Source: Mangrovihabitans endophyticus | GTDB taxonomy: Bacteria; Actinomycetota; Actinomycetes; Mycobacteriales; Micromonosporaceae | Length of the DNA stretch: 64,000 nucleotides | Direction of reading: 5' to 3' | Assembly (NCBI RefSeq): GCF_014646155.1 | Contig: NZ_BMMX01000026.1 | Span: 1-64,000 of the forward strand | Part shown: piece by piece, positions 18,741 through 26,863 of the stretch | How the letters are laid out: every line of letters starts with the position of its first letter | Position numbering within the stretch: the stretch's first letter is position 1 | Made by a program: the position numbers and the translations under genes | The notes under the pieces: model-generated | Seen by the model: the letters and a program-made list of their open reading frames with translations, nothing else | Told to the model about the DNA's origin: nothing | Databases searched by the model: none

Positions 18741-19261
18741 CCACCGCCATCGACGTCGACTGGACCCGCTGGACCGTCGTACTCCTCAAACCCGACTGCA
18801 TCGCCCGCGACCTCGTCGACCCCGTCCTCACCTGGGTCGGCACCGAAGTCACCCTCGTCGACCAGCGCCTGGTCACCCCCACCGAGCAGCAAATCTTCGC
18901 CCACTACGACGACCTGCTCACCACCCGCCGCGCCCACTTCACCTGGGTCGACGTCCCCGCCGACCTACGCCGCACCTACGTCGGCCGCCGCGTCGGCATC
19001 GCCCTCGGCTACGCCCCCAACGCAGCACCCCGCCTGCGCGACCTGCTCGGCCACTACGACCCCACCCACGCTGGGCTGCTGACGATCCGTGGCCGCTTCG
19101 GACAGGACTCGCTGCGCCAGGCCCAAGCCGAGCACCGGCTCATCGCGAACGTCATCCACTCCTCCGACGACCCCGTCGGCGCCGAACGCGAATTCGGCAT
19201 CTGGTACGGCCCCGCCCACCGGCACCTGCTGCACCCGCCCACCCAAGGAGGCCAACCATGA
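18737..19261 (+). CDS. Nucleoside-diphosphate-kinase-like protein
   Basis: A 174-residue NDK-fold protein. It starts with the strand-loop WTVVLLKPDCIARDLVDPVL and keeps the active-site stretch NVIHSSDDPVGAEREFGIWY, in which His141 would be the phosphorylated histidine (canonical NxxHGSD). It is longer than housekeeping NDK (about 136 residues) and has Cys21 where usual enzymes have Ala, so it looks like a specialised paralogue. It may bring the modified nucleotide made by the preceding TS-fold enzyme to the triphosphate level. GTG 18737 and its stop both overlap neighbours by 4 nt. Confidence 0.8.
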   Translation: MTTAIDVDWTRWTVVLLKPDCIARDLVDPVLTWVGTEVTLVDQRLVTPTEQQIFAHYDDLLTTRRAHFTWVDVPADLRRTYVGRRVGIALGYAPNAAPRLRDLLGHYDPTHAGLLTIRGRFGQDSLRQAQAEHRLIANVIHSSDDPVGAEREFGIWYGPAHRHLLHPPTQGGQP

Positions 19262-20487
19262 CCATCGCCGTCGGCCCGCGCCTGCTGCCCATGCTCTCCG
19301 ACCAAGCAAAAGCCAACCTCGACCCGTACATGGCCCTGATCGTCGGCTACCGCAAATCCGGCCTGTCGCTCAACCACATCATCGGTTGCCCTCTCGACTG
19401 CGGCTACTGCGTCCGCCACTTCTGGGGCAACTACGACGTCAAGATCCCCCACCTGCTCTGCCCCACCGACCAGGCCATCGAGCAACTCGTCACCCACCAC
19501 GCCTTCCAACCCCACGTGACCCCGATCCAGCTGTTCAACAAGGCCACCGACCCGTTCCTCCCCGGCGTCAAACCCCACCTGTTCCAGGTCCTGCAGACCC
19601 TCGACCAGCGCGGCTTCACCAACCACGTCCTGGTCATCACCCGGTTCAAGGTCACCACCGCAGAGATGACAGCCCTGGAACAGCTGCGCCACCTGCGGGT
19701 CACGCTGCTGTTCACCTACTCCGGCATCACCGACCCCCGGATCGAACCGATCGCCAAGAGCAACACCACCCTCACCTCGATCCGCACCGCCGCCAGCCAC
19801 AAGCAGCGAACCGGCGTGGTGCTCTACTGGCGGCCCATCGTCCCCGGCTGGAACGACACCCCCGACACCATGGCCCACGTCCTGGACGCCGGCCGAGACG
19901 TCGACGCCATCGTGTTCACCGGCTACTACCACAAACCCGAAAACGCCGACCACCTGCGCAACCTCGGCGTCGCCGTGCCCTACGCCCACGACTACGCCCG
20001 CCGCAAAGTCTTGCCCGCCGACCTCGACGCCCGTGTCGTCGCCGCCTGGCGCGCCTCCGGCATAACCACCCCGCTGTTCCGCAAGACCTCCTGCGGCGTC
20101 GCCTACGCCCACGCCGCCCCCGACTACAACGGCCACTGGGGCGTCCGCGAACTTTGCGACATCTGCCCCACGGCCCAGCGCCAGCGCTGCGCCGACGACC
20201 ACCACGAACCCACCTCCGCAGACCTCGACGCCGTCCTCGCCCACCTCGGCTACACCACCGACTACCTCATCGAAGAAGGCCACATCTGGACCCGGGGCCT
20301 CGGCGAACAACACCGCTACGCCATCCAGCACACCCTGCGCCACCAGATCTGGGAACTCGACCAACCCCACTACCTGCACGCCCACGGCCGCTCCCTCAAC
20401 GGCCACACCACCGACCCCGACCAGGTCAGCGCCATCGCCGAAATCCGCGAACACTTCGAGAACACCGCCCGCTACGAGGATGACTGA
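19258..20487 (+). CDS. Radical SAM enzyme
   Basis: A 409-residue radical SAM protein. Cys44, Cys48 and Cys51 in IIGCPLDCGYCVRHFWG form the CxxxCxxC cluster motif. Strands with FTYSGITDPRIEPI and GVVLYWRPIVPGWND fit the SPASM-less TIM-barrel core, and a Cys-rich region (KTSCGVAY and ELCDICPTAQRQRC, about 278-310) may bind a second cluster or zinc. The layout is loosely like spore-photoproduct-lyase-type enzymes, but I cannot assign a substrate. The ATG overlaps the preceding stop. Third codon positions are almost all C, unlike flanking genes. Confidence 0.8.
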   Translation: MTIAVGPRLLPMLSDQAKANLDPYMALIVGYRKSGLSLNHIIGCPLDCGYCVRHFWGNYDVKIPHLLCPTDQAIEQLVTHHAFQPHVTPIQLFNKATDPFLPGVKPHLFQVLQTLDQRGFTNHVLVITRFKVTTAEMTALEQLRHLRVTLLFTYSGITDPRIEPIAKSNTTLTSIRTAASHKQRTGVVLYWRPIVPGWNDTPDTMAHVLDAGRDVDAIVFTGYYHKPENADHLRNLGVAVPYAHDYARRKVLPADLDARVVAAWRASGITTPLFRKTSCGVAYAHAAPDYNGHWGVRELCDICPTAQRQRCADDHHEPTSADLDAVLAHLGYTTDYLIEEGHIWTRGLGEQHRYAIQHTLRHQIWELDQPHYLHAHGRSLNGHTTDPDQVSAIAEIREHFENTARYEDD

Positions 20488-20559
20488 CCCACCGACACGG
20501 TCCCGGACGCGTCGCAGCCGGCAACCGTCGTGGAAGACTCGGCACGGAGGTGCAGACAG

Positions 20560-21189
20560 GTGGAACTCGTCGCGATCGACCTCGAAGGCAGCGGCGCCCA
20601 GGACCGCGACCACGAAGCCATTCTCGAAATCGCCCTCGTCCCCATCGTCGACTGGCAACCCGACATGACAAGGGCCTACTGCACCCTGATCAACCCCCAA
20701 CGCCCAATCCCGCGCAGACCGTGGATCTCTCCCGGACTCACCGACGACAGTCTCCGGACAGCGCCCACGACCGCGACCGTTGAACCCGAACTCGCCCACC
20801 GGATCAACGGGAAATACCTCGTCGGCCACAACGTCGGCGTCGACTGGCGCCTCCTGCACCGCCGTTGCCCGACCATCACCCCAACCGGCCTCATCGACAC
20901 CCTCCGCCTGGCCCGCACGATCGACCCGAAAGCCCAGCACGGACTTACTGCCCTGCTCGAACGGTACGAACTCACCAGCGAGGTACACCGTCTTGCACCA
21001 GGCGGCAACCCACACCAGGCCCTCTGGGACACCGCCGGTTCCGCCCTGCTCCTCACGACGCTCGCTACACGAGTACTCGGCGAGCAGCCCGAGACCGAAA
21101 CCCTCCTCAAAGCAGCCGGCATCCCCACCGACAGGCCGGCGACACCCCCCACTGCGACGCAGCCGAGCCTCTTCGACGCGACAGGCTGA
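20560..21189 (+). CDS. DEDDh-type 3'-5' exonuclease
   Basis: A 209-residue exonuclease of the DnaQ/RNase T superfamily. Motif ExoI is VAIDLEGSG (Asp7, Glu9), ExoII is LVGHNVGVDWRLLHR, and ExoIII is the HxxxxD pattern in PHQALWDTAGSALLL. All four acidic residues and the general-base His are present. The GTG at 20560 is preferred to an upstream GTG because GGAGG lies 9 bases before it. It follows the radical SAM gene by 72 bp on the same strand and shares its C-rich codon use, so it probably belongs to the same cassette, perhaps processing DNA or RNA carrying a modified base. Confidence 0.82.
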   Translation: MELVAIDLEGSGAQDRDHEAILEIALVPIVDWQPDMTRAYCTLINPQRPIPRRPWISPGLTDDSLRTAPTTATVEPELAHRINGKYLVGHNVGVDWRLLHRRCPTITPTGLIDTLRLARTIDPKAQHGLTALLERYELTSEVHRLAPGGNPHQALWDTAGSALLLTTLATRVLGEQPETETLLKAAGIPTDRPATPPTATQPSLFDATG

Positions 21190-21487
21190 GTGGTAACCAG
21201 AGCCGTTCGGCGATCTCTCTGGCCGCCTCGTGGTCAGGCCCGTACAGCAGCTCCAAGTTTTCGTATAGCGAGATCAGCTCGGCCTCCGCTTGCTCACGAT
21301 TACCTTCGGCGAGTAGCAGCATCGCGATGTTGCGTCGCAGGTCCACTGCTTCCTCGGAGACATCTCCTTCGCGGGCGCGGACATGGGTGAGGACCTGCCG
21401 GAACTGCTGGGTGGCGAGGGTGGTCTCGCCGAGGTCGGCCCGGTATCCCGCAGGGACAGCAGCGTCTGATGCCGCTGGAGGAGGCAT
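21190..21487 (-). pseudogene. Fragment of a TPR-repeat protein
   Basis: The minus-strand frame gives two TPR-like helices: LGETTLATQQFRQVLTHVRA and NREQAEAELISLYENLELLY followed by GPDHEAAREIAERL. This is typical of the C-terminal repeats of actinobacterial TPR/NB-ARC regulators. The N-terminus is missing: the frame runs into unrelated sequence at about 21450, and the other end runs antisense into the exonuclease gene. It looks like a decayed remnant. Confidence 0.45.
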
Positions 21488-21653
21488 CAGCCTGACCGGC
21501 GCTAGCTATGTGCGCAGCCCGGCCGAGACGTTGCGCAACTACGGCTGGCTGACGGTGCTCGGCGACGACATGGCCGAACGGATCGGCGGCGGCGACCGGC
21601 TCCGGGCTTCGGGCGCGTTCGTCGAGGTGGAGCGGTTGGCGGCGGACGGATGA
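21488..21653 (+). pseudogene. C-terminal gene fragment of unknown origin
   Basis: The plus strand reads SLTGASYVRSPAETLRNYGW then LTVLGDDMAERIGGGDRLRA, ending at TGA 21651-21653. Codon bias and amino-acid content look like real protein, but there is no start or upstream domain. I do not recognise the parent family. It abuts two other remnants, marking this as a junkyard of insertions and deletions. Confidence 0.35.
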
Positions 21654-21654
21654 G

Positions 21655-21835
21655 CGGGCCAGGTCCGCGATCCGGGTGCCCGCCAGCCCTTCACCGTACG
21701 GGCTGGCGGTGTTGCTGAGCTTGTCGCGAACCGCCGGGGTGGTCATGGAGGCGACCGCATGACCGGGATGCCGAGGTGAATAGGCGGCCCGAGCGCCGGC
21801 GTTGGTGGAGTTGGTGTCACTCCGCACGACCACGC
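21655..21835 (-). pseudogene. Internally deleted wecB (UDP-GlcNAc 2-epimerase) fragment
   Basis: The minus strand joins two separated parts of wecB. One matches the C-terminus (NTASPYGEGLAGTRIADLAR; the intact gene at 30486 has NTASPYGDGLAGTRIAALAR). The other matches the mid-gene segment around DTNSTNAGARAA (intact: DTNSTNAGAQAA). About 620 bp between them in the intact gene are missing. It is therefore a deleted paralogue lying about 9 kb from the working copy. Confidence 0.7.
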
Positions 21836-22206
21836 ACCCCGTGCCGGAACAGATCGTCACGGTCCTCGACGAGAACGACGAGAACGCCGTCATTGGCTGG
21901 CGTCCCGAGCCGGAGGTCGATACGCAGGGTCGGCAGCGTGCCGTGGGCATCTTGCGGACCCTCCGACAGAGGCGGTACCGGGATGACGGATCCTGTCGGC
22001 GATTTGTAGCCCGACTACCGGGTGGGCCGAGCGTGACCCGCGTGAGGTTTCCGGCTGGCTTGGCGGCGTCAGCTCCGGCGCGCTGAAGGTCGGTAGGTCG
22101 CCATCCCAACTCCGCGACATGGGGTATTGTCTGTATTACTACTTACAGGAGCTTACACATAGTAAGACCTTTTTATAACTTGTGCACCTTTCGCCGGGAG
22201 GTCGCC
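21836..22206. other. Non-coding / remnant stretch with an AT-rich segment
   Basis: No complete gene is seen. The part up to about 22085 keeps an open plus-strand frame with VPEQIVTVLDENDENAV, possibly another fragment. From about 22120 to 22190 the DNA is strikingly AT-rich for this genome (TATTGTCTGTATTACTACTT and CTTTTTATAACTTG), with CTTACA repeated and an inverted GTAAG. This is probably the promoter region of the first Kai-locus operon. Confidence 0.4.
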
Positions 22207-22518
22207 GTGACCGTGCGTCTGGAGCCGAGTGGCGGTCGGCCGAATCGGCTCGCCCGGCGGGTGCGGGCGCCCTGGCCTCGTGCTCGGCTGGTTCGGTCCG
22301 GGTCGACCCGCCGCCCCGGTGCTTCCGCGGTGGTCCTGACGACGTGGGGTGTGCGGGTGCAGGAGGTGCTGCCGTCGGTCTCGGTGTGGGTTGCCGGGAC
22401 CGCGGCAGATGCTCGCGGTGTACGCGCGGGTATTGGTGGCGCGGCCGCGATGAGCGTGGCGGTCGAGTTGTCCTCGCCCGCGATCCGCAATTTCCCCCAT
22501 GGGTTTTGGGAGCGATGA
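22207..22518 (+). CDS. Hypothetical protein upstream of the Rcp-like regulator
   Basis: A possible 103-residue protein. GTG 22207 has a good ribosome site (GGGAGG, 6 bases away), third positions are GC-rich, and its TGA overlaps the next start (ATGA-like, 22516-22520), all of which argue for a real gene. The sequence is basic at the start and hydrophobic in the middle (SAVVLTTWGVRVQEVLPSVS). It has no motif I recognise, and composition alone can open frames here, so confidence is limited. Confidence 0.35.
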   Translation: MTVRLEPSGGRPNRLARRVRAPWPRARLVRSGSTRRPGASAVVLTTWGVRVQEVLPSVSVWVAGTAADARGVRAGIGGAAAMSVAVELSSPAIRNFPHGFWER

Positions 22519-22964
22519 TGCGCGTTCTGCTGGTCGAGGACAATCCCGGTGATGTGGATCTTGTCGCCGAAGGCTTGGAAGAAAGTCCACTTCCTGTCGA
22601 GCTCGCCGTCGCGCGCGATGGCGTTGAAGCTCTCTCCTGGCTTGGTCTGCGTCGAGGAGCTGAACCTCCGGAGATACCTAGTCTGATAATTCTCGATCTC
22701 AATCTCCCTCGCCGAAACGGATGGCAAGTTCTGGAGGAAATCCGGCGGGACTCAGAATTTTTTCGCGTTCCGGTCGTGGTGTTGACGTCGTCGGATGCTG
22801 CCGAGGATATCGATGCTTGTTATGACCGGGGAGCGAATTGTTATCTGACTAAGCCGATTGATTTGAAGATGTATATGTCGGTGGTGCGGCATATCGAGGC
22901 GTTCTGGCTTCACCTGGTGGCGTTGCCGGGGGTCGGCGGTGGTCGGCCGAGGAGAGAGGGATAG
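22518..22964 (+). CDS. Rcp1-like single-domain response regulator
   Basis: A 148-residue stand-alone receiver. It has the acidic pair in [13 protein letters not shown], the phospho-acceptor Asp in LIILDLNLPRRNGWQVL, Thr in VVVLTSSDA and Lys in CYLTKPIDL. The inserted loop before the Asp strand and LNLPR.NG.QVL are typical of Rcp1-type regulators that partner cyanobacterial-type phytochrome or PAS histidine kinases. ATG 22518 is preferred (GGGAG five bases upstream); an ATG at 22515 is adjacent. Its last 192 bp belong to the 1.37-kb duplicated segment. A gap of only 3 nt separates it from the next gene. Confidence 0.88.
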   Translation: MRVLLVEDNPGDVDLVAEGLEESPLPVELAVARDGVEALSWLGLRRGAEPPEIPSLIILDLNLPRRNGWQVLEEIRRDSEFFRVPVVVLTSSDAAEDIDACYDRGANCYLTKPIDLKMYMSVVRHIEAFWLHLVALPGVGGGRPRREG

Positions 22965-22967
22965 CCC

Positions 22968-23804
22968 ATGGCAGAGGACGGAGGTACTCGTGTCCTGCTG
23001 CTGGTGGAGGACAATCGCGCCGACGCGGAGCTGGTCAAGGAGTATCTGGCTCAGTCCGATGATGATGATTCTGGTATCCGGGTGATTCACGTGTCGCGTC
23101 GGGACGATGCTGCGGCGGTTCTGCAGCGGGAACGGGTCGATGTCATCCTGTTGGATCTGACGTTGCCGGATGCGCGGGGTCTGCGGACTTTGGAATCGAT
23201 TCGGGATACGGCCGGTGATGTGCCTATCGTCGTGTTGACCGGGGCGGAGGAAGACGGTCTGGCGGCGTCGTGTCTGGACGCGGGTGCGCAGGATTATCTG
23301 CTGAAGTTCGAGATTCGTCCGGTGGCGTTGCGGCGTGCCGTCGGTTATGCGATCTACCGCAAGACCGGTGAGGACCGGCGTAGCCTGGCGCAGGTTTTCG
23401 CGCAGTACCGGGAAATGAGTTCCCAGAACAGTACCACCATGGTTACTGCGTCCATGGCGGGTACTGGCGCGCTGCGGATGCGGTATCCGGACGGCTTCGA
23501 TGAGATCGTCGGAATCTACCAAGAGTTAGTGGTCACGTACGTGGATTGTCTTTTTGTCAAACAAGCGAAACCGCGCGTTCAGATGGAGGAGATCGTCACC
23601 CTGATCGGTGATCGCAGTGGCGGGCCGCGTGACCTGCTCGACGTGCATGTTGCGGCATTGGACCGGGTGACCGCGGCGCACGAGGGTGAACGCGCGCGGG
23701 CCATTGCGGTCGAGGGCCGCCTGATGGCATTGGAGATGATGGGAATGCTGGTCGAGTTCTACCGAGTGGGTCAGCGACGTCATATGGCGTGGAGTACGGC
23801 GTGA
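22968..23804 (+). CDS. Receiver protein with KaiA/RsbU-like C-terminal helical domain (copy A)
   Basis: A 278-residue protein. Residues 7-130 are a receiver with intact phospho-relay residues (Glu14/Asp15, Asp63 in ILLDLTLPD, Thr91, Lys113). After a linker, residues about 175-270 are helical, with [11 protein letters not shown] and [17 protein letters not shown] resembling the RsbU N-terminal/KaiA C-terminal four-helix domain. KaiA of cyanobacteria (about 284 residues) likewise joins a receiver-like domain to such a bundle. Lying directly before kaiB and kaiC, it is a candidate KaiA functional equivalent; that is inference. Codon 187 is TTA (23526-23528). Its stop overlaps the kaiB start. It is identical to copy B. 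Confidence 0.8.
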   Translation: MAEDGGTRVLLLVEDNRADAELVKEYLAQSDDDDSGIRVIHVSRRDDAAAVLQRERVDVILLDLTLPDARGLRTLESIRDTAGDVPIVVLTGAEEDGLAASCLDAGAQDYLLKFEIRPVALRRAVGYAIYRKTGEDRRSLAQVFAQYREMSSQNSTTMVTASMAGTGALRMRYPDGFDEIVGIYQELVVTYVDCLFVKQAKPRVQMEEIVTLIGDRSGGPRDLLDVHVAALDRVTAAHEGERARAIAVEGRLMALEMMGMLVEFYRVGQRRHMAWSTA

Positions 23805-24109
23805 CCTATCAGCTTCGCCTCTACGTCACCGGGCGTACGCCGTCATCGATCCGGGCGATCGACAACCTGCGGGATATCTGCGCCAAGGAACTGTACGGCG
23901 ACATCGAGGTCGACGTGATCGACGTCCTGGAGAATCCGGCCCTTGCCGACGATGAACGCATCCTTGCCACCCCGACGTTGATCAAGCGGCTACCCGAACC
24001 GGTGCGCCGCATCGTGGGTGATCTCAGCGACCGCGAACGCGTCCTCATCGGACTCGACATCGCCGGGGAACCGCTCGTAACGCTCAAAACCCAAGGGAAC
24101 TCGTCATGA
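23801..24109 (+). CDS. kaiB: KaiB-family circadian clock protein (copy A)
   Basis: A 102-residue KaiB, the same length as cyanobacterial KaiB. It shows the thioredoxin-like start [20 protein letters not shown] and the family block [20 protein letters not shown] followed by [13 protein letters not shown]. In cyanobacteria KaiB changes fold to bind phosphorylated KaiC. GTG 23801 is chosen: GGAG lies 6 bases upstream and the codon overlaps the preceding stop (GTGA); a GTG at 23789 would add four residues. It is identical in sequence to the second copy at 27892. The downstream kaiC of this copy is destroyed. Confidence 0.92.
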   Translation: MTYQLRLYVTGRTPSSIRAIDNLRDICAKELYGDIEVDVIDVLENPALADDERILATPTLIKRLPEPVRRIVGDLSDRERVLIGLDIAGEPLVTLKTQGNSS

Positions 24110-24285
24110 CAGCGCTAATACCAGTCACCAAGATGCAACTACTGAACCTTTTCCAACCTGGCATCGAGCCCGTCGGTTGTGCGCCGTCGACCAGCGGCGG
24201 CATCGGCCGGCCTCGCCAGGTGGAAAAAGGTTCACTGGAAACCGGCATCGCCGGCCTCGAAGACGACTCCGCGGCACCGGTGTGA
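24106..24285 (+). pseudogene. kaiC stump carrying an in-frame 90-bp element
   Basis: ATG 24106 and the next 13 codons ([13 protein letters not shown]) equal the start of the intact kaiC at 28197. A 90-bp element plus 3-bp duplication (93 bp) then interrupts it in frame. After it, [16 protein letters not shown] resembles the KaiC N-terminus for a few residues ([10 protein letters not shown] in the intact gene) before TGA at 24283-24285. All P-loops are lost. The stop overlaps the GTG of the hybrid kinase, so the stump may survive as a translational coupler. It probably arose by deletion of most of a kaiC. Confidence 0.75.
24144..24233 (+). mobile_element. 90-bp MITE-like palindromic element in the kaiC stump
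   Basis: It begins GAACCTTTT (24144) and ends AAAAGGTTC (24225-24233), perfect 9-bp terminal inverted repeats. It is flanked by ACT on both sides (24141-24143 and 24234-24236), while the unoccupied site in the second copy reads CAACTACTGGAAACC with a single ACT. It therefore inserted with a 3-bp target duplication. It has no coding capacity for a transposase and is presumably mobilised in trans. It is about 90% identical to the reverse complement of 45020-45107. Confidence 0.85.
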
Positions 24286-26144
24286 CGGCCACGGCGAAGG
24301 GGCCGCCGGAAGCGGCCCTGCTGCGTGTGCTCTTGGTCGAGGACAACCCGGGCGACGCCGAGCTCGCTCGTGAACAACTGACCGGGCTGCCCGGTGTGCG
24401 CTTCGAGGTGAGGGAAGCCGATCGATTGTCCGAGGCGTGGGACAGCATCGCTCGCGAAGCCGTCGATGCGGTCGTCCTGGATTTGAATCTGCCCGACTCG
24501 TGGGGAATCGACACCTTGCGCAGGCTCCGGGAACGCCATCGCGGACTCCCCATCACCGTGGTGGCCGGCAGCCTTCCGGACGATTTCCGGAGCCTGCTCG
24601 TCAGCGAGGGAGCCTCGGACGTCATCGACAAGGACGACTCCCGGCCATGTGTGCTGGCACGCAGCGTGATGTATGCCGTGTCCCGCCAGGAAGCGACCTT
24701 ACAGGCGCAGAGCGTTTCCGCGCTCGTGCGCGCGGACCCGGACGCCATCATCGTGTATGACGACGATGGCGTGGTCCGTTTCGTCAACGATGCGGCGACA
24801 CGGATCTTCGGACGACCCGCGGAACGCTTCGTCGGTGCGGAGTTCGGCTTCTCCTTCGCCAGTGGAGGAACGACCGAAATCGACATCATGGCGGGATCCA
24901 TGCACCGCGTCGGAGAGATGCGGACGGTCCGGGTGGAGTGGATGGGCTGCCAGATGTGGTTGGCGGCCATCCGCGACGTCACCGAGCAGCGCATGGTTCT
25001 GCGACAATTGCACGAGGCCCAGAAGCTTGATGCGCTCGGCAGGCTCGCCGGCGGTGTCGCGCACGACTTCAACAACATGCTGGCGATCGTGCTCAGCGCC
25101 GCGGACGTCCTGGAGGACATGGTCGCTGGCAACCAGCAGGCGATCAAGCTGATCGGCCAGGTGCAGCGGGCGAGCACTCGTGCCTCGGCGATAGCCAACC
25201 AGTTGCTGGCGTTCGGCCGCGATTCGTCGACAAACCCCGAGCCCCTGGACCTGAACAATTTGGTCCAGGGATGCGTGGACATGCTGTGCCGCCTCCTCGG
25301 AAAGAATATCGACGTGGTGGCGCAGCTCGATCCGAACATCGGCACCATCTGCGCCGATGCCACCCAGCTCGAACAGATCCTGATGAATCTGGTCATCAAC
25401 GCCCGCGATGCCATGCCCGAAGGTGGTCGAATCCGGATCACCACGGCCGCCGTCGTCCTCGGCCCGGACGACCCCTTTAGGTCGCCCGATCTGCAGCCGG
25501 GTGAATATACCCGCGTCTCGGTCGAGGACAACGGGACGGGGATGCCCGAGGAAATCCGCAGCAAGATTTTTGAGCCGTTCTTCACTACCAAAGAGCCCGG
25601 CAAGGGAACCGGTCTCGGGCTTGCCACAACCTTCGGAATTGTGGCGCAGGCGGGCGGCTCCATCGCGGTCGACAGCCGAGCCGGTGTCGGTACGACCTTC
25701 ACGGTCCACCTGCCTGTGGTTCGGCCGTCGCCACCCGTCCATTCCCAGGTGGATGGCGAGACCGCTCCGCTTCCCAGGAGCGGCAGTGTCCTCGTGGTGG
25801 ATGATGAGGCGGACCTGCGCGACGTCGTCGCCGACATGCTCGGGGCCGCCGGCTACGACGTCGGTGTGGCGTGCTCGGGCGCCGAGGCGGTCGCGTTGGC
25901 CGAGACGCGCCGATTCGAGATGCTCCTGACCGACATCAACATGCCGAAGATGAATGGCTTCGAGTGTGCTGATCTCATACGGGAGATCCATCCCCGCATC
26001 GCAGTCGTGTTCATGACGGCCAATCCCGTCGAGGCGGACGACCGCGTCGGGGCCAATGCCGAAGCCGCAATCCTTCCGAAGCCCTTCCAACAGAGGGCGC
26101 TCTTGGGTCGCGTTCGGCAATCATGGCCCCAGCCGGAGCGATGA
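24282..26144 (+). CDS. Hybrid histidine kinase (receiver-PAS-kinase-receiver)
   Basis: A 620-residue cytoplasmic signalling protein. The N-terminal receiver is about 14-130 ([13 protein letters not shown]; Asp67 in [12 protein letters not shown]). A PAS domain follows at about 145-235 ([13 protein letters not shown]). The phospho-acceptor His261 is in [16 protein letters not shown]. The HATPase has an N-box [15 protein letters not shown]1 VEDNGTGMP and G2 [13 protein letters not shown]. The C-terminal receiver is about 502-618 (Asp551 in [13 protein letters not shown]). The GTG at 24282 overlaps the kaiC-stump stop, implying coupling to the Kai operon, so it may be its output or input kinase. 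Codon 140 is TTA (24699-24701). Confidence 0.9.
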   Translation: MTATAKGPPEAALLRVLLVEDNPGDAELAREQLTGLPGVRFEVREADRLSEAWDSIAREAVDAVVLDLNLPDSWGIDTLRRLRERHRGLPITVVAGSLPDDFRSLLVSEGASDVIDKDDSRPCVLARSVMYAVSRQEATLQAQSVSALVRADPDAIIVYDDDGVVRFVNDAATRIFGRPAERFVGAEFGFSFASGGTTEIDIMAGSMHRVGEMRTVRVEWMGCQMWLAAIRDVTEQRMVLRQLHEAQKLDALGRLAGGVAHDFNNMLAIVLSAADVLEDMVAGNQQAIKLIGQVQRASTRASAIANQLLAFGRDSSTNPEPLDLNNLVQGCVDMLCRLLGKNIDVVAQLDPNIGTICADATQLEQILMNLVINARDAMPEGGRIRITTAAVVLGPDDPFRSPDLQPGEYTRVSVEDNGTGMPEEIRSKIFEPFFTTKEPGKGTGLGLATTFGIVAQAGGSIAVDSRAGVGTTFTVHLPVVRPSPPVHSQVDGETAPLPRSGSVLVVDDEADLRDVVADMLGAAGYDVGVACSGAEAVALAETRRFEMLLTDINMPKMNGFECADLIREIHPRIAVVFMTANPVEADDRVGANAEAAILPKPFQQRALLGRVRQSWPQPER

Positions 26145-26863
26145 TCACGGCACCGTTGTGCCGTTCACGCGTCCAGGCCGGCTTCGGTGAGGGCTTCGTG
26201 TATGCGGCCGGGGCAGAACACCATCGATGAGGTGCCACCGTCTCCCGCATGCCCTGTGTCACCGCGGCCGTCGTGCCGAGGGTGGCGTTATAGCAGGTCG
26301 GAGGCCCGAAGTGGCGGCTGTCGGGGGTCTGTCACCCTGCCGGGTGCTGTTCTAGATCGACGCTCGCACTCGTAAGTGTACTTTTCAGCCACGTATGTTG
26401 CAAAAGCCCTCTAAAGGGCGTACTCCTTAAATAGACTAAAACGGACATATAGGCAGGAACAGGATCATGCACTCAGGATCGGGGTCTGGGGCGACCGGGC
26501 GTGTCGCCTCTCCCCGGCTGGCGCGGGTGTGGCGATCGGGACGGTGGTGAGATAGGTGCTGTCGGTAGTCGGGTCACGACACGTGGCTGTCGTGGGTGCA
26601 GAGCACGATTCCCGATTTGCGGTGGCCGCCGGCGGTGAGCCGGTTGTGCGAGTTTTGGGGCCCCGGTTCGGCGCGATGCGTTGCGTCCCCGGCGTCTTGA
26701 GTCCCGGCGGGTTCGAGCCGTTGGCGGACCAGCGCCGGCGATGACCGTCGCGACAACCTGACTGTCTGCTCAACGGGCGAACGTGTCTCCGTCCTCCGAG
26801 GGCGGCTCTCGCGGCGCCGGTTTGTCGTCGGTATCCGATGTGTCGCGTGCCGATTCTCTTCGC
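26145..26863. other. Spacer between the two Kai copies; remnants and AT-rich promoter-like DNA
   Basis: No intact gene is seen in these 719 bp. A minus-strand tail reading SSMVFCPGRIHEALTEAGLD ends near 26165 and may be a gene fragment. The stretch 26375-26465 is AT-rich (TCCTTAAATAGACTAAAACG) compared with its surroundings and resembles the promoter zone ahead of the first copy. The remainder up to 26863 has no convincing codon pattern. Confidence 0.4.

Larger units (their letters stand above)
22773..24144 (+). repeat. 1,372-bp direct repeat, copy A
   Basis: From GTCGTGGTGTTGACG (22773) to CAACTACTG (24144) the sequence is repeated at 26864-28235, offset by 4,091 bp. No differences were seen, and both strands translate identically. 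It covers the end of the Rcp-like gene, the receiver-KaiA-like gene, kaiB and the first 13 codons of kaiC. Confidence 0.93.

Noticed and set aside
22139-23522. Minus-strand frames opposite the Rcp-like and receiver genes (also in the second copy)
   Set aside because: They are preserved in both copies only because the DNA is duplicated; no protein features.
24699-26120. A 473-residue minus-strand frame opposite the hybrid kinase
   Set aside because: The plus strand has complete kinase and receiver motifs; the minus frame has none.
26556-26744. A 62-codon plus-strand frame in the Kai spacer
   Set aside because: No ribosome site, no motif, and it lies in a region with no consistent codon bias.
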